A stretch of DNA of 54,133 nt from Bacillus sp. UNC41MFS5 (lineage in GTDB: Bacteria > Bacillota > Bacilli > Bacillales_B > DSM-18226). The stretch covers positions 1-54,133 of the forward strand of contig NZ_JMLP01000025.1 in NCBI RefSeq assembly GCF_000686805.1, read 5' to 3'. Both the position numbers and the translations under genes were made by a program. The notes under the pieces are model-generated. The model was given only the letters and a program-made list of their open reading frames with translations, did not search any database and was not told the DNA's origin. This document shows positions 31,421-39,399 of the stretch, one piece after another (position 1 is the stretch's first letter; every line of letters begins with the position of its first letter).

Positions 31421-33236
31421 TAGTTAGGTCCCCCCTTGTTTTTGGGATCATTACCAGGGTCTTTGTTCCTGCTCCTGCTTCACTTTCAATCGATAACCCA
31501 TAGGCTTCCCCAAAATGCAGCTTGATTCTTTCATGAACACTTCTTAGACCAATTCCAATGGTCGGGGAATTGCCCCTTTTGCTCTGAAGCTCTTCCTTTA
31601 TGACACTTAGTTTTTCGCTATCGATTCCAGAGCCATTGTCGATTACTTCGAGGCATACCATATCGCTGATTTCATATCCCTTTATAATGATCTTCCCCTT
31701 GCCCCTTTTTTGCTTAACTCCGTGATAGATGGCATTTTCTATCAGAGGCTGCAGTGTCAGTTTTACAATTCTACAGGGTAACAGATTGGGATTGATATTA
31801 ATTTCATAGGAAAAATCATCTCCATATCTCATTTCCTGGATGATAAGATAATTTTGGATATGAGCAATTTCTTCCTCTAAAGTGATAATTTCTTTCCCTC
31901 TGCTGATACTAATACGAAAAAAATTGGACAGTGCTGTAATCATACTGCTGGCTTCTTTATTCATTCCCATATCGGATAAGCCCTTTATGGAATAAAGGGT
32001 ATTATATAGAAAATGAGGATTAATTTGTGCATGCATAATCGAGAACTCGAGCTGCCGCTTTTCATCCTGTTCTAGTCTAATTTGTTCCAGGAGCGTATTA
32101 ATTTTAACCAATAAATCGTCCAATGCTGTTTTCAAAATTCCAATTTCTCTAGGACCTTTATGAGAGAAGGTAATATTTAAATTATTTTCATTGATTTGTT
32201 TCGTTTGCGAAACTAGGACAGAGACTGGATTGGTAATGTATTTAGCCAAAAAGTTAGCAATTAAAATAGCTATTGCTGTTAACATTAAAATAACAATTAC
32301 TGTTACAATTTTTATATAATTGACTTTCTTTAATATCTCGTCCGTCGGGAATATAGCAGCCACTTTCCACTTATTCACACCGATTGTATCGTAGATAATC
32401 GTCATGTTCTTTCCAACTGCATTTTGAAACTCATATCGCCCTTTTTCATCCTGCAATGACTGCAGATAGCTTAATTCCTTTGAATTCAAACGGTATTTGT
32501 CTGCGACTGTTTTCGAATTAAAGGTTCCGTCCCGGCTGACAAGGGTAAGATAGCCATGTTCCCCAATTAATGATTTATTTAGAACGTTTTCAAAAAAACT
32601 CTTCCGTAAATTAAAGAGCAAGATACCATTTGCTTTGGATTTATCGTTGCCTATCAACTTAAAAACACTTACCACTTCTGATTTACTGGCAAAAATATCA
32701 TCGAGATGCTCATTATGCCAGTAAAACCCTTGCTTGCTGCCACGATATTGTTCTGCATATTTCTTGTAAGGAAATTGATTGAAATTCTTCCGGAAATCAC
32801 TGCGATATAAAGTAAATTTTCCATTATGCATATCAACAAGAATAGATTCGATAATCGTGTTGTAGTTTAGATGAATCACTTTCAATGAATTGTTCAAATA
32901 AATGTAATCGTTTGGATCCACCTCAGAAAATTCAGAATCTATCAGGTCTAATGTCTTCGGGTCGTTTGAGAAAGCAACCAGCCGTTCGAATACATCATAG
33001 AGTCTGTTTTCTAAATAGGACTTAGTCTGGAATACCGTATTATCTACACTTTTATAAGCATTTTCCTCAAGCTGGGTCACAGCCAGCTGATAGGAAATCC
33101 AGCCGGTAAATGCAATAAAAAATATCATAACCGGCAGAAATAACGAAATGATCGTGGATCGTAAGGAAAATAAAAAATATTTTTTAATAAATACGACGAA
33201 TTTATTTCTCATAGGCAATATAGGAAGCGTTTCCAA
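31413..33236 (-). CDS. Sensor histidine kinase, YesM-like
   Basis: A 607-residue kinase. The start is TTG at 33236, 8 nt after GGAGAGGAAG; the next ATG lacks a site. TM1 is near residues 18-48, an extracellular Cache-like sensor spans about 50-300, TM2 is at about 305-330, and HAMP follows. The His_kinase domain shows FSIMHAQINPHFLYNTLYSIKGLSDM, and the HATPase_c domain shows LTLQPLIENAIYHGVKQKRG and VIDNGSGID. Class and neighbours match YesM/LytS-type kinases controlling plant polysaccharide use. It probably detects pectin fragments or a binding protein-sugar complex outside the cell. Confidence 0.92.
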   Translation of the reverse strand: METLPILPMRNKFVVFIKKYFLFSLRSTIISLFLPVMIFFIAFTGWISYQLAVTQLEENAYKSVDNTVFQTKSYLENRLYDVFERLVAFSNDPKTLDLIDSEFSEVDPNDYIYLNNSLKVIHLNYNTIIESILVDMHNGKFTLYRSDFRKNFNQFPYKKYAEQYRGSKQGFYWHNEHLDDIFASKSEVVSVFKLIGNDKSKANGILLFNLRKSFFENVLNKSLIGEHGYLTLVSRDGTFNSKTVADKYRLNSKELSYLQSLQDEKGRYEFQNAVGKNMTIIYDTIGVNKWKVAAIFPTDEILKKVNYIKIVTVIVILMLTAIAILIANFLAKYITNPVSVLVSQTKQINENNLNITFSHKGPREIGILKTALDDLLVKINTLLEQIRLEQDEKRQLEFSIMHAQINPHFLYNTLYSIKGLSDMGMNKEASSMITALSNFFRISISRGKEIITLEEEIAHIQNYLIIQEMRYGDDFSYEININPNLLPCRIVKLTLQPLIENAIYHGVKQKRGKGKIIIKGYEISDMVCLEVIDNGSGIDSEKLSVIKEELQSKRGNSPTIGIGLRSVHERIKLHFGEAYGLSIESEAGAGTKTLVMIPKTRGDLTNV

Positions 33237-33356
33237 ATCAACAACTTCCTCTCCATTCCTTTTTCTACTATAATCTTAATATTAAAAATACATTATTTTT
33301 CTAGACTGGTAAATGGGTTTTCTCTCGCATCCTAAAACTTCCATCACAAAACGGCT

Positions 33357-33383
33357 GAAACCCATAAAAAATTTATGGGTTTC
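33357..33383 (-). terminator. Hairpin after the PL1 pectate lyase gene
   Basis: GAAACCCATAAA/TTTATGGGTTTC perfect stem with a 3-nt loop, 9 bp past the stop. No strong U-run follows on the minus strand, so termination may be partial. Confidence 0.5.
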
Positions 33384-33391
33384 TTTACAGC

Positions 33392-34702
33392 CTATTCTAG
33401 TTTACCTGTACCCGCCTTAGCTTTTACAAGCGCAGGGACTGCCTGTGTCGGATGGATTTTCGTAAACAAGGCTGGTTCCCAGCCAACATTTTCATCTAGC
33501 TGGACTGTATGTGATTGATTAAAGGCATCTACTAAATCGACTTCATTCGCGGAGCTTTTTCCATTTACAAAAGATCCACTTTCATAAATCGAAGTGCCCT
33601 TCCAATCCTTGATAATTTCTCCAGGATCAATATCATAATCAAAATCAAAATAATTGTTCTCTGCATAAATTTTTGAGTTTACGCCAACGCCTAGAGCATA
33701 ATCAAACTGATAATCTGAGTCTTTATTAAACTCATAGTAATTGTTGTAAACATGTACTTGGCCATAACGGACCCTTGGCAGTCTCTGTGTCAGGTTTTTG
33801 TAATAGTTATGGTGAATCGTGACCTTTAAGTGTCCCTCGTCGCTCTTTTTACTATCACTGGAGCCGATAAGCGAGGTCTTGTCATGATCCTCTAACACAT
33901 TGTAGGAAATAGTTACATAATCAGCGCCATTCGTCACATCAAGCAACCCGTCATGCTGCTGGTAGGTTCTTCCAAAAATTTCCCCAAAGTCCTCATCATG
34001 ATGTTCTCCATCAGTAAACTTGTTATGGTCAATCCAGACATGATGAGTGCCATTTGTTATCGTTACATTATCATATTCGGAGTTCCATTCACCAAAATCG
34101 CCGTCTGTCGGATCCCATTGAGGGAAGAAATCAACAGGTGCTTGAAATTCGATATTGCGGATAATGATATTTTCCACTCCGCTCATAATAAAGCTGCCAC
34201 CGATTATTTTGGCATCATCGCCCAGTCCAATAATCGATGTGTTTGAGCCAATATTAACCACTATCTGCTGTTTTTGGTTCTGAGCGGAGCGTGCACGTGC
34301 ATCCTCGAGCGGACCAAACACTTCCTTGTCGTGTCCCCATACAATAGGCTTATAGGCTTCAAGGTAGGCATTATAATCATACGCTGGATCTGCATAATAC
34401 TCAGGTTCGATTGGATTGTTTTTTGAATCTACATTAAAGTCAATTGTACCTTTAACATAAATAATTTTAGGGGTGTTATCGATGCCGCCGCCAAGAGCCT
34501 TAAGAAGCTCGGCTTTATTTGTTACGGTAAAAACATGGCTGGCAACCGCGTTTGCCCCGCCAGTGGTTACCTTGTCATATGCGGCCCAGCCATCCTTCGG
34601 CGCAAGAACTTCCCTTCCCAAATCAGACGAAGATGCTGAAACCGAAGAAATACCCATTGCCAACAAAGATACCGCTAAAAGACTGCTAAATGTTTTTTTC
34701 AT
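33392..34702 (-). CDS. Secreted pectate lyase, PL1 family
   Basis: The start is ATG at 34702 (MKKTFSSLLAVSLLAMG), 8 nt after AAAGGAG, giving 436 residues. A Sec signal peptide ends around SVSA. The parallel beta-helix PL1 motifs are present: VWIDHNKFTDGEHHDEDFG (calcium-binding Asp and vWiDH), LDVTNGADYVTISYNVLEDHDKTSLIGSSDS, and the catalytic-Arg region NLTQRLPRVRYGQVHVYNN. It cleaves polygalacturonate by beta-elimination with Ca2+, yielding unsaturated oligomers for GH105 and KduI/KduD. It lies 21 bp past the GH105 gene and should be co-transcribed with it. Confidence 0.94.
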   Translation of the reverse strand: MKKTFSSLLAVSLLAMGISSVSASSSDLGREVLAPKDGWAAYDKVTTGGANAVASHVFTVTNKAELLKALGGGIDNTPKIIYVKGTIDFNVDSKNNPIEPEYYADPAYDYNAYLEAYKPIVWGHDKEVFGPLEDARARSAQNQKQQIVVNIGSNTSIIGLGDDAKIIGGSFIMSGVENIIIRNIEFQAPVDFFPQWDPTDGDFGEWNSEYDNVTITNGTHHVWIDHNKFTDGEHHDEDFGEIFGRTYQQHDGLLDVTNGADYVTISYNVLEDHDKTSLIGSSDSKKSDEGHLKVTIHHNYYKNLTQRLPRVRYGQVHVYNNYYEFNKDSDYQFDYALGVGVNSKIYAENNYFDFDYDIDPGEIIKDWKGTSIYESGSFVNGKSSANEVDLVDAFNQSHTVQLDENVGWEPALFTKIHPTQAVPALVKAKAGTGKLE

Positions 34703-34723
34703 CCAGAACACTCCTTTAATTTA

Positions 34724-35839
34724 TTATTTAATGATATTTACTAGTGCCATGCTGGCTAAAATAAAGGCACCAACACCATGAAGGTCATTTTCGGACACTG
34801 GACGAGAAACGTAGTAGTCATACACATCTGCGGAAGTTCCGATACAGATTCCTTTCATCGTCAATGAGTCACCATCGACTTCAATCATCTCATTTAATAA
34901 CCCCTGGTATCCCTTGATTGCAGCTTCAAGGTATTCTTTACCCACGTACCCCTGCTCAACTGCCCTGGCAATGGTATAAATGAATAAGCTGGAGCAGGAT
35001 GATTCCAGCCAGTTATCCTCAAAGTTTCCTTTGTCCACAATTTGATACCATATCCCGGTTTTTTCGTCCTGATAGTTTACAAGGCTTTTAATAAGACTTT
35101 GTAAGGACGAAATTAATTCTCCTCTTCCACTATAATCCTTTGAAAGAAGATCGAGGATATCAATCAGCGCTGTGCCATACCAGCCAACCGAACGTCCCCA
35201 GAATTCCGGTGAGCACCCTGTCACAGGATTTGCCCAAGGCATCTTTCTGCTTTCATCGTAGGCATGGTAAAGAAGTCCAGAATTTTCATCCTTCATATTT
35301 TTCCGCATGAGCTTTTCCTGATATAAAACCATGTCGTCTAACCCTTGTTCATTAAAGGCATTCTGGTACATCAAAGCAAAAGGACCCGCCATAAACAAAC
35401 CATCCAGCCACATTTGATATGGATATTTGTCTTTATGCCAGAAACCTCCTTCTTTTGTTTTGTTCAAGGTATGGAATAACTGTCTTAGTTTATCTGCTGC
35501 TTTCTTATAACGTTGGTCCTTCGTCTCCTTCAACAAAGGATATAATAAAATCCCTACTTGTATAGAGTCCAGCTGGTCCCGCTCAAACAGGAAATTGCCC
35601 TCTTCATCTAGGAGATTATCAATATAGCTTTTAAGATAATCAAAATACTCTTGATTTTGAGTTTTCTCCCAAACACGCTGCATCCCGTAAAGGTAAACCC
35701 CCTGATGATAGTGCCACACATTTGCCGGCGGCAGTTCTTCCGGTGTAAACGTTCTCATCAATGTTCTAGATGCTTTTTCAGCCATCTCTAAAGCCATCTC
35801 TGCCGTTACATTTGTTGTTTTGGTTTCTGAATAACTCAT
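34724..35839 (-). CDS. GH105 unsaturated rhamnogalacturonyl/galacturonyl hydrolase
   Basis: A 371-residue protein with an (alpha/alpha)6 barrel and no signal peptide, so cytoplasmic. GH88/GH105 signatures include NVWHYHQGVYLYGMQRVWEK, YPYQMWLDGLFMAGPFAL (catalytic Asp in WLDG), WANPVTGCSPEFWGRSVGWYGTALID and WLESSCSSLFIYTIARA. It removes the terminal unsaturated uronic acid from imported lyase products (YteR/YesR role). AGGAGG precedes the ATG. It is the gene directly upstream of the PL1 lyase gene and downstream of the importer operon. Confidence 0.93.
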   Translation of the reverse strand: MSYSETKTTNVTAEMALEMAEKASRTLMRTFTPEELPPANVWHYHQGVYLYGMQRVWEKTQNQEYFDYLKSYIDNLLDEEGNFLFERDQLDSIQVGILLYPLLKETKDQRYKKAADKLRQLFHTLNKTKEGGFWHKDKYPYQMWLDGLFMAGPFALMYQNAFNEQGLDDMVLYQEKLMRKNMKDENSGLLYHAYDESRKMPWANPVTGCSPEFWGRSVGWYGTALIDILDLLSKDYSGRGELISSLQSLIKSLVNYQDEKTGIWYQIVDKGNFEDNWLESSCSSLFIYTIARAVEQGYVGKEYLEAAIKGYQGLLNEMIEVDGDSLTMKGICIGTSADVYDYYVSRPVSENDLHGVGAFILASMALVNIIK

Positions 35840-35879
35840 GATTGTGCCTCCTGTTATTTCCGAATTATTTAATAAAATC

Positions 35880-36026
35880 TTATCGCTGTTGTGTAAAGAT
35901 ATCTAGAATAATAGATTCGTCCTCAAGGGTCTTCACACCATGTAATTTGTTGGAAGGCATATAGATACTATCCCCTTTTTCAACTGGAAGAGATAAAGCC
36001 GTCTCGAAAGTAGTTTCTAGACGGCT
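35880..36026 (-). pseudogene. 3' remnant of a cupin (KdgF-like) gene
   Basis: The minus-strand frame ending in a TAA at 35880-35882 reads ALSLPVEKGDSIYMPSNKL, then HGVKTLEDESI and LDIFTQQR. This is the typical C-terminal cupin motif (GDxxxxPxxxxHG) followed by a final strand, as in KdgF and other pectin-degradation cupins. The frame is closed by a stop just upstream (36027) and merges into the importer operon's terminator hairpin. The N-terminal two thirds are gone. KdgF speeds linearisation of unsaturated galacturonate, so its loss would leave that step spontaneous unless another copy exists. Confidence 0.65.
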
Positions 36027-36030
36027 TTAT
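35993..36030. terminator. Terminator hairpin after the importer operon
   Basis: ATAAAGCCGTCT/AGACGGCTTTAT, a perfect 12-bp stem, 10 bp past the solute-binding protein stop. The T-run is stronger on the plus side, so it may work in both directions. It overlaps the cupin remnant. Confidence 0.7.
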
Positions 36031-36039
36031 TTTTATTGT

Positions 36040-37383
36040 TTATTTCTTGAAATGCTCATCGTATTTCTTTTGAGCGTCTTCAATGGCTTTTGCCCACTCA
36101 TCAAGGAACTCTTCAACCGTCATTTTTCCGCTCATTACAGCCTGTGTTCCCGCATCAACTACTGTATCGAGAATGGATCGGTATTCAGGAAGATAGAACG
36201 GCGGCTTGTAAAGAATGGTATTAGGATCATCATAAACTTTGAAAGCTGTTTGAATATGTGGAGAATCCTTAACCCATTGTTCACTTAATACATCAGAGTT
36301 CGTAGGAATCTGTCCAACCTGCTGGTTCCAGTAAGATTGGCTGTCCTTTGAATTCATGAATGCCGCCAATTTCCATGCTGCTTCCGGGTGTTTTGTTGTT
36401 TTGAATACACTGATTCCGATCGTGTTTCCGCCTTCTGCTACATATTTGCCATCAGCTGTTTTTGGAAGTGGAATGGCTTGGAACTGATCTGGCTTTAATG
36501 CCTCTTTATGTTCGCCGAAAGAACCAATGTTATGCTGAACCATCGCAACGGCTCCTGTATCGAATCCAGCAATCATTTCTTTGTATCCGTTTGTGATATC
36601 ACTTTGCGGTGTGTATTTTTTATACAGGTCAAAATACTTCTTAAGGAACTCAACATGCTCTTTGCTGTTGATTGTACTTTTACCATTTTTAATGTAGTCC
36701 TCTTTACCCGAGTAGGCATACATTAAACGCTGTAATTGGAACGAGCCGCCAGCTCCTCCGCGAATGGTATAACCATAGCGGTTGTTAGCTTTGTCAGATT
36801 GCTGTTCAACGGCAGTGAAGAACTCATCCCATGTCTCAGGAACTTTTGTCCCTTTTTCCTTGAACCAGTCAGGACGAACCCAAAGAATATCAAGGTTTTG
36901 TGTATATGGAATGCCGTATAACTTGTGGTCAGCAACGACTTCTTTGTTGAAGTCGATTGCACCTTTATTAATCTTGTCTTTATCTTCCCATTTACTATAA
37001 TAGGAATCTAATGGCAGCAATGCCTCTCTCAGTGCAAATTCTGGGAGCCAGCTAGTCTGGACACTTCCTACATCAGGTGTATCCTCAGCAGCGATTGATG
37101 CATCGTACTTTGCTTTTGCTGAGTCTTTTGGCAGCCCGACATATTCGACGTCAATATTTGGGTTTTTCTCTTCAAAACGCTTGATTAATTCTTCCCAGAT
37201 TGGTGTACGCTGCGGTCCAGCATTTTCATCCCAAAACGTTAGCGTAATTTTTTCATTTGGATCTGTCTTCTTTTCCTTTGTGCTTGCTTCTTTACTGCTG
37301 CCGGAATCGGAACTGCAGCCTGCAAGAAGTAATGAAGCAGCCATTGATGTAGCGGCAACTGTTTTCCAAAACTTTTTGTACAC
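36040..37383 (-). CDS. ABC sugar-binding lipoprotein (MalE/YesO-type)
   Basis: The start is GTG at 37383 (reading MYKKFWKTVAATS), 7 nt after GAGGGGG, giving 447 residues. The lipoprotein signal ends in LLLAGC. The mature part is a family 1 extracellular solute-binding protein (ITLTFWDENAGPQRTPIWEELIKRFEEKNPNIDVEYV; GGNTIGISVFKTTKHPEAAWKLAAFMNS). In this context it should bind oligogalacturonides or rhamnogalacturonan oligomers. It comes last in the order MalF-MalG-MalE, 52 bp after the second permease gene. Confidence 0.92.
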   Translation of the reverse strand: MYKKFWKTVAATSMAASLLLAGCSSDSGSSKEASTKEKKTDPNEKITLTFWDENAGPQRTPIWEELIKRFEEKNPNIDVEYVGLPKDSAKAKYDASIAAEDTPDVGSVQTSWLPEFALREALLPLDSYYSKWEDKDKINKGAIDFNKEVVADHKLYGIPYTQNLDILWVRPDWFKEKGTKVPETWDEFFTAVEQQSDKANNRYGYTIRGGAGGSFQLQRLMYAYSGKEDYIKNGKSTINSKEHVEFLKKYFDLYKKYTPQSDITNGYKEMIAGFDTGAVAMVQHNIGSFGEHKEALKPDQFQAIPLPKTADGKYVAEGGNTIGISVFKTTKHPEAAWKLAAFMNSKDSQSYWNQQVGQIPTNSDVLSEQWVKDSPHIQTAFKVYDDPNTILYKPPFYLPEYRSILDTVVDAGTQAVMSGKMTVEEFLDEWAKAIEDAQKKYDEHFKK

Positions 37384-37435
37384 AAAAATCCCCCTCAATG
37401 ATTGGTTATATTTGTTTTGATATTAAACCCTTGCA

Positions 37436-38269
37436 TTATCCTTTGACAGCTCCACCCATGCCATTAACCAAATGCTTTTGTGCATAGGCAAACATTAGAA
37501 CTGCCGGAATTAAAGCGATTACACTTCCGGCCGCCAAAGCGCCATAGTTGATATTGAATTCACCCATCATATAGCTCAGGCCGACTGGCAGTGTAAACTT
37601 GCCCTGCTGGTTTGTCAGCATCAAGGCGATCAAGAATTCATTCCAAGTGTAAATGAAGGTAAATACACTTGTTGCTACAATCCCTGGAATCAGAAGAGGA
37701 AAGATGACATAGCGGATGGCTTGTAGCTTGTTACAGCCATCCACCATCGCCGCTTCTTCAAGTTCCCTGGGAACGTTTGAGATGAAACCATTCATAAGTA
37801 CTGTCGTAAACGGAATCTCAACAGCTGCATAGGTAATAATTAATGAAAGCGGGTTACTGATCAACCCCATATGCTTAAAGATAATAAACAACGGAATAAT
37901 TAACATAGACCTTGGGATAAATTGTGTGCATAAAAGCATAAGAAGGAATGCGCGCTTCCCCTTAAACTTGTATCTGCTTAAGGCATAACCGGATAATGTT
38001 GATAGAATTAATACGATAAAAACTGTACATACACCAACTATTAAACTATTTTTAAAGTAAGTTGAAAACCCTACATTTGTCCACGCTGTAACGAAGTTTT
38101 CGATGGTCGGCGAGGCTGGTATGTATCCAAGCGGCCGCTTGACGATATCTCCTTCATGCTTAAAAGCGGTATTAATGGTCCAGTATAGCGGAAAGAGAGT
38201 AAAAGCGAGCATAACCAGGAGAGGCAGATTAAATGTCAGCAGCCGGTCCACTCTTTTTTGTTTATTCAT
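37436..38269 (-). CDS. ABC sugar importer permease, MalG/YesQ-type
   Basis: The start is ATG at 38269 (MNKQKRVDRLLTFNLPLLVML) with GAGGGG upstream, adjacent to the stop of the preceding permease gene. The 277-residue protein has about six membrane helices. The EAA coupling loop is visible as ELEEAAMVDGCNKLQAIRYVIFPLLIPG. It forms the channel together with the permease at 38271. No ATPase gene is encoded nearby, so a shared MsmX-type ATPase is expected to drive it. Confidence 0.93.
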   Translation of the reverse strand: MNKQKRVDRLLTFNLPLLVMLAFTLFPLYWTINTAFKHEGDIVKRPLGYIPASPTIENFVTAWTNVGFSTYFKNSLIVGVCTVFIVLILSTLSGYALSRYKFKGKRAFLLMLLCTQFIPRSMLIIPLFIIFKHMGLISNPLSLIITYAAVEIPFTTVLMNGFISNVPRELEEAAMVDGCNKLQAIRYVIFPLLIPGIVATSVFTFIYTWNEFLIALMLTNQQGKFTLPVGLSYMMGEFNINYGALAAGSVIALIPAVLMFAYAQKHLVNGMGGAVKG

Positions 38270-38270
38270 G

Positions 38271-39218
38271 TTAATTCCCCTCCCTATCATATCTCGTAAT
38301 GCGTAAATAGATGATTGCAAAGAGTAGTAATATACCAAAGGCAACAACTGTTAGTGCTGATCCATATCCAAAATTGGATCCGTGTACTGCCTGTTCAGCA
38401 ATGTACATCGTCAAGGTTGTGGTACTGTGTGCAGGCCCTCCGCCAGTAAGGTTGAAAAGAAGGTCGACGTTATTGAACTCCCAAATGACACGGAGTAACG
38501 TTGTCAGGACAATGGTATTTTTCAATGAAGGCAGTGTCACATATAAGAACGATTTCACTCGGCTTGCACCATCCACTTTAGCCGCTTCATAAAGTTCTTC
38601 TGGAATACTTTGAAGTGAAGCGAGTAAGGTAATAGCAAAGAAAGGAACCCCTCTCCATAACTCAGCAATAACGACCGATATAAAAGCAGTAGTGCTATCA
38701 GCCAGCCATGCCTTGCTTTCACTGACAATCCCCAACCTTATGAAAAGATCATTGATTACACCCATATGTTCATTAAACATTAGGGACCACATTACAGAGG
38801 CTAACACACCCGAGATCGCCCAAGGAATAAAGGCAGCCGCTCTTATCATCCCTCTAAACTTAAATTTTTGATTAAGAAGGAGTGCTGCAATTAAGCCAAA
38901 AATCAACTGTAAGCCTACCTGAGAAACCACCCATTTAAAAGAGGTTAGCAAACTTGGAAGAAATAATTTATCCTCCGTAAAAATCTTCTTGAAATTGTCT
39001 ATCCCGGCAAAACCGTTATAAAAGGGAGCGGATATATCATAATTTTGGAGGCTGTAGTAGAACACCGTCCCAATCGGATAGAACAAAAAGGTTACAATCA
39101 TAAGTGTTGATGGCAAAATAAACAAATAAGGTATCCATTTTTCTAGTTTAAATTTTTTGATTGGTTTCTTATTCTCAGTAGAAACTACTGATACTTCCAG
39201 TTCTTGTCTTAGATTCAT
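38271..39218 (-). CDS. ABC sugar importer permease, MalF/YesP-type
   Basis: A 315-residue protein with six membrane helices after a 30-residue cytoplasmic N-terminus. The EAA loop reads EELYEAAKVDGASRVKSFLYVTLPSLKNT. GGAGGATC precedes the ATG. It is the first gene of the importer operon, with a near-perfect CcpA cre site about 35-50 bp upstream of its start. Confidence 0.93.
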   Translation of the reverse strand: MNLRQELEVSVVSTENKKPIKKFKLEKWIPYLFILPSTLMIVTFLFYPIGTVFYYSLQNYDISAPFYNGFAGIDNFKKIFTEDKLFLPSLLTSFKWVVSQVGLQLIFGLIAALLLNQKFKFRGMIRAAAFIPWAISGVLASVMWSLMFNEHMGVINDLFIRLGIVSESKAWLADSTTAFISVVIAELWRGVPFFAITLLASLQSIPEELYEAAKVDGASRVKSFLYVTLPSLKNTIVLTTLLRVIWEFNNVDLLFNLTGGGPAHSTTTLTMYIAEQAVHGSNFGYGSALTVVAFGILLLFAIIYLRITRYDREGN

Positions 39219-39253
39219 TGAATTGATCCTCCTTTCTTGTTTTTTATTTTAAT

Positions 39254-39267
39254 CGAAAACGCTTACA
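39254..39267 (-). promoter_or_regulatory. CcpA cre site upstream of the importer operon
   Basis: The minus strand reads TGTAAGCGTTTTCG, matching the cre consensus TGWAARCGYTWNCW at 13 of 14 positions. It indicates repression by preferred carbon sources. Confidence 0.7.
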
Positions 39268-39349
39268 CTAAGAATCCAATATCTTTCACTGTTTGTTTGA
39301 TTTTTTTAGATGTTCGCAACTTTTTAAATATTGTTTATATGTTCACGAC

Positions 39350-39383
39350 AAAAGAAGGCAGCAATATGCAGCTGCCTTCTTTT
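39350..39383 (-). terminator. Terminator of the PL9 gene
   Basis: AAAAGAAGGCAGC/GCTGCCTTCTTTT perfect 13-bp stem with an 8-nt loop, 16 bp past the stop at 39400. Confidence 0.8.
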
Positions 39384-39399
39384 CTTTTACGCTACTAGT

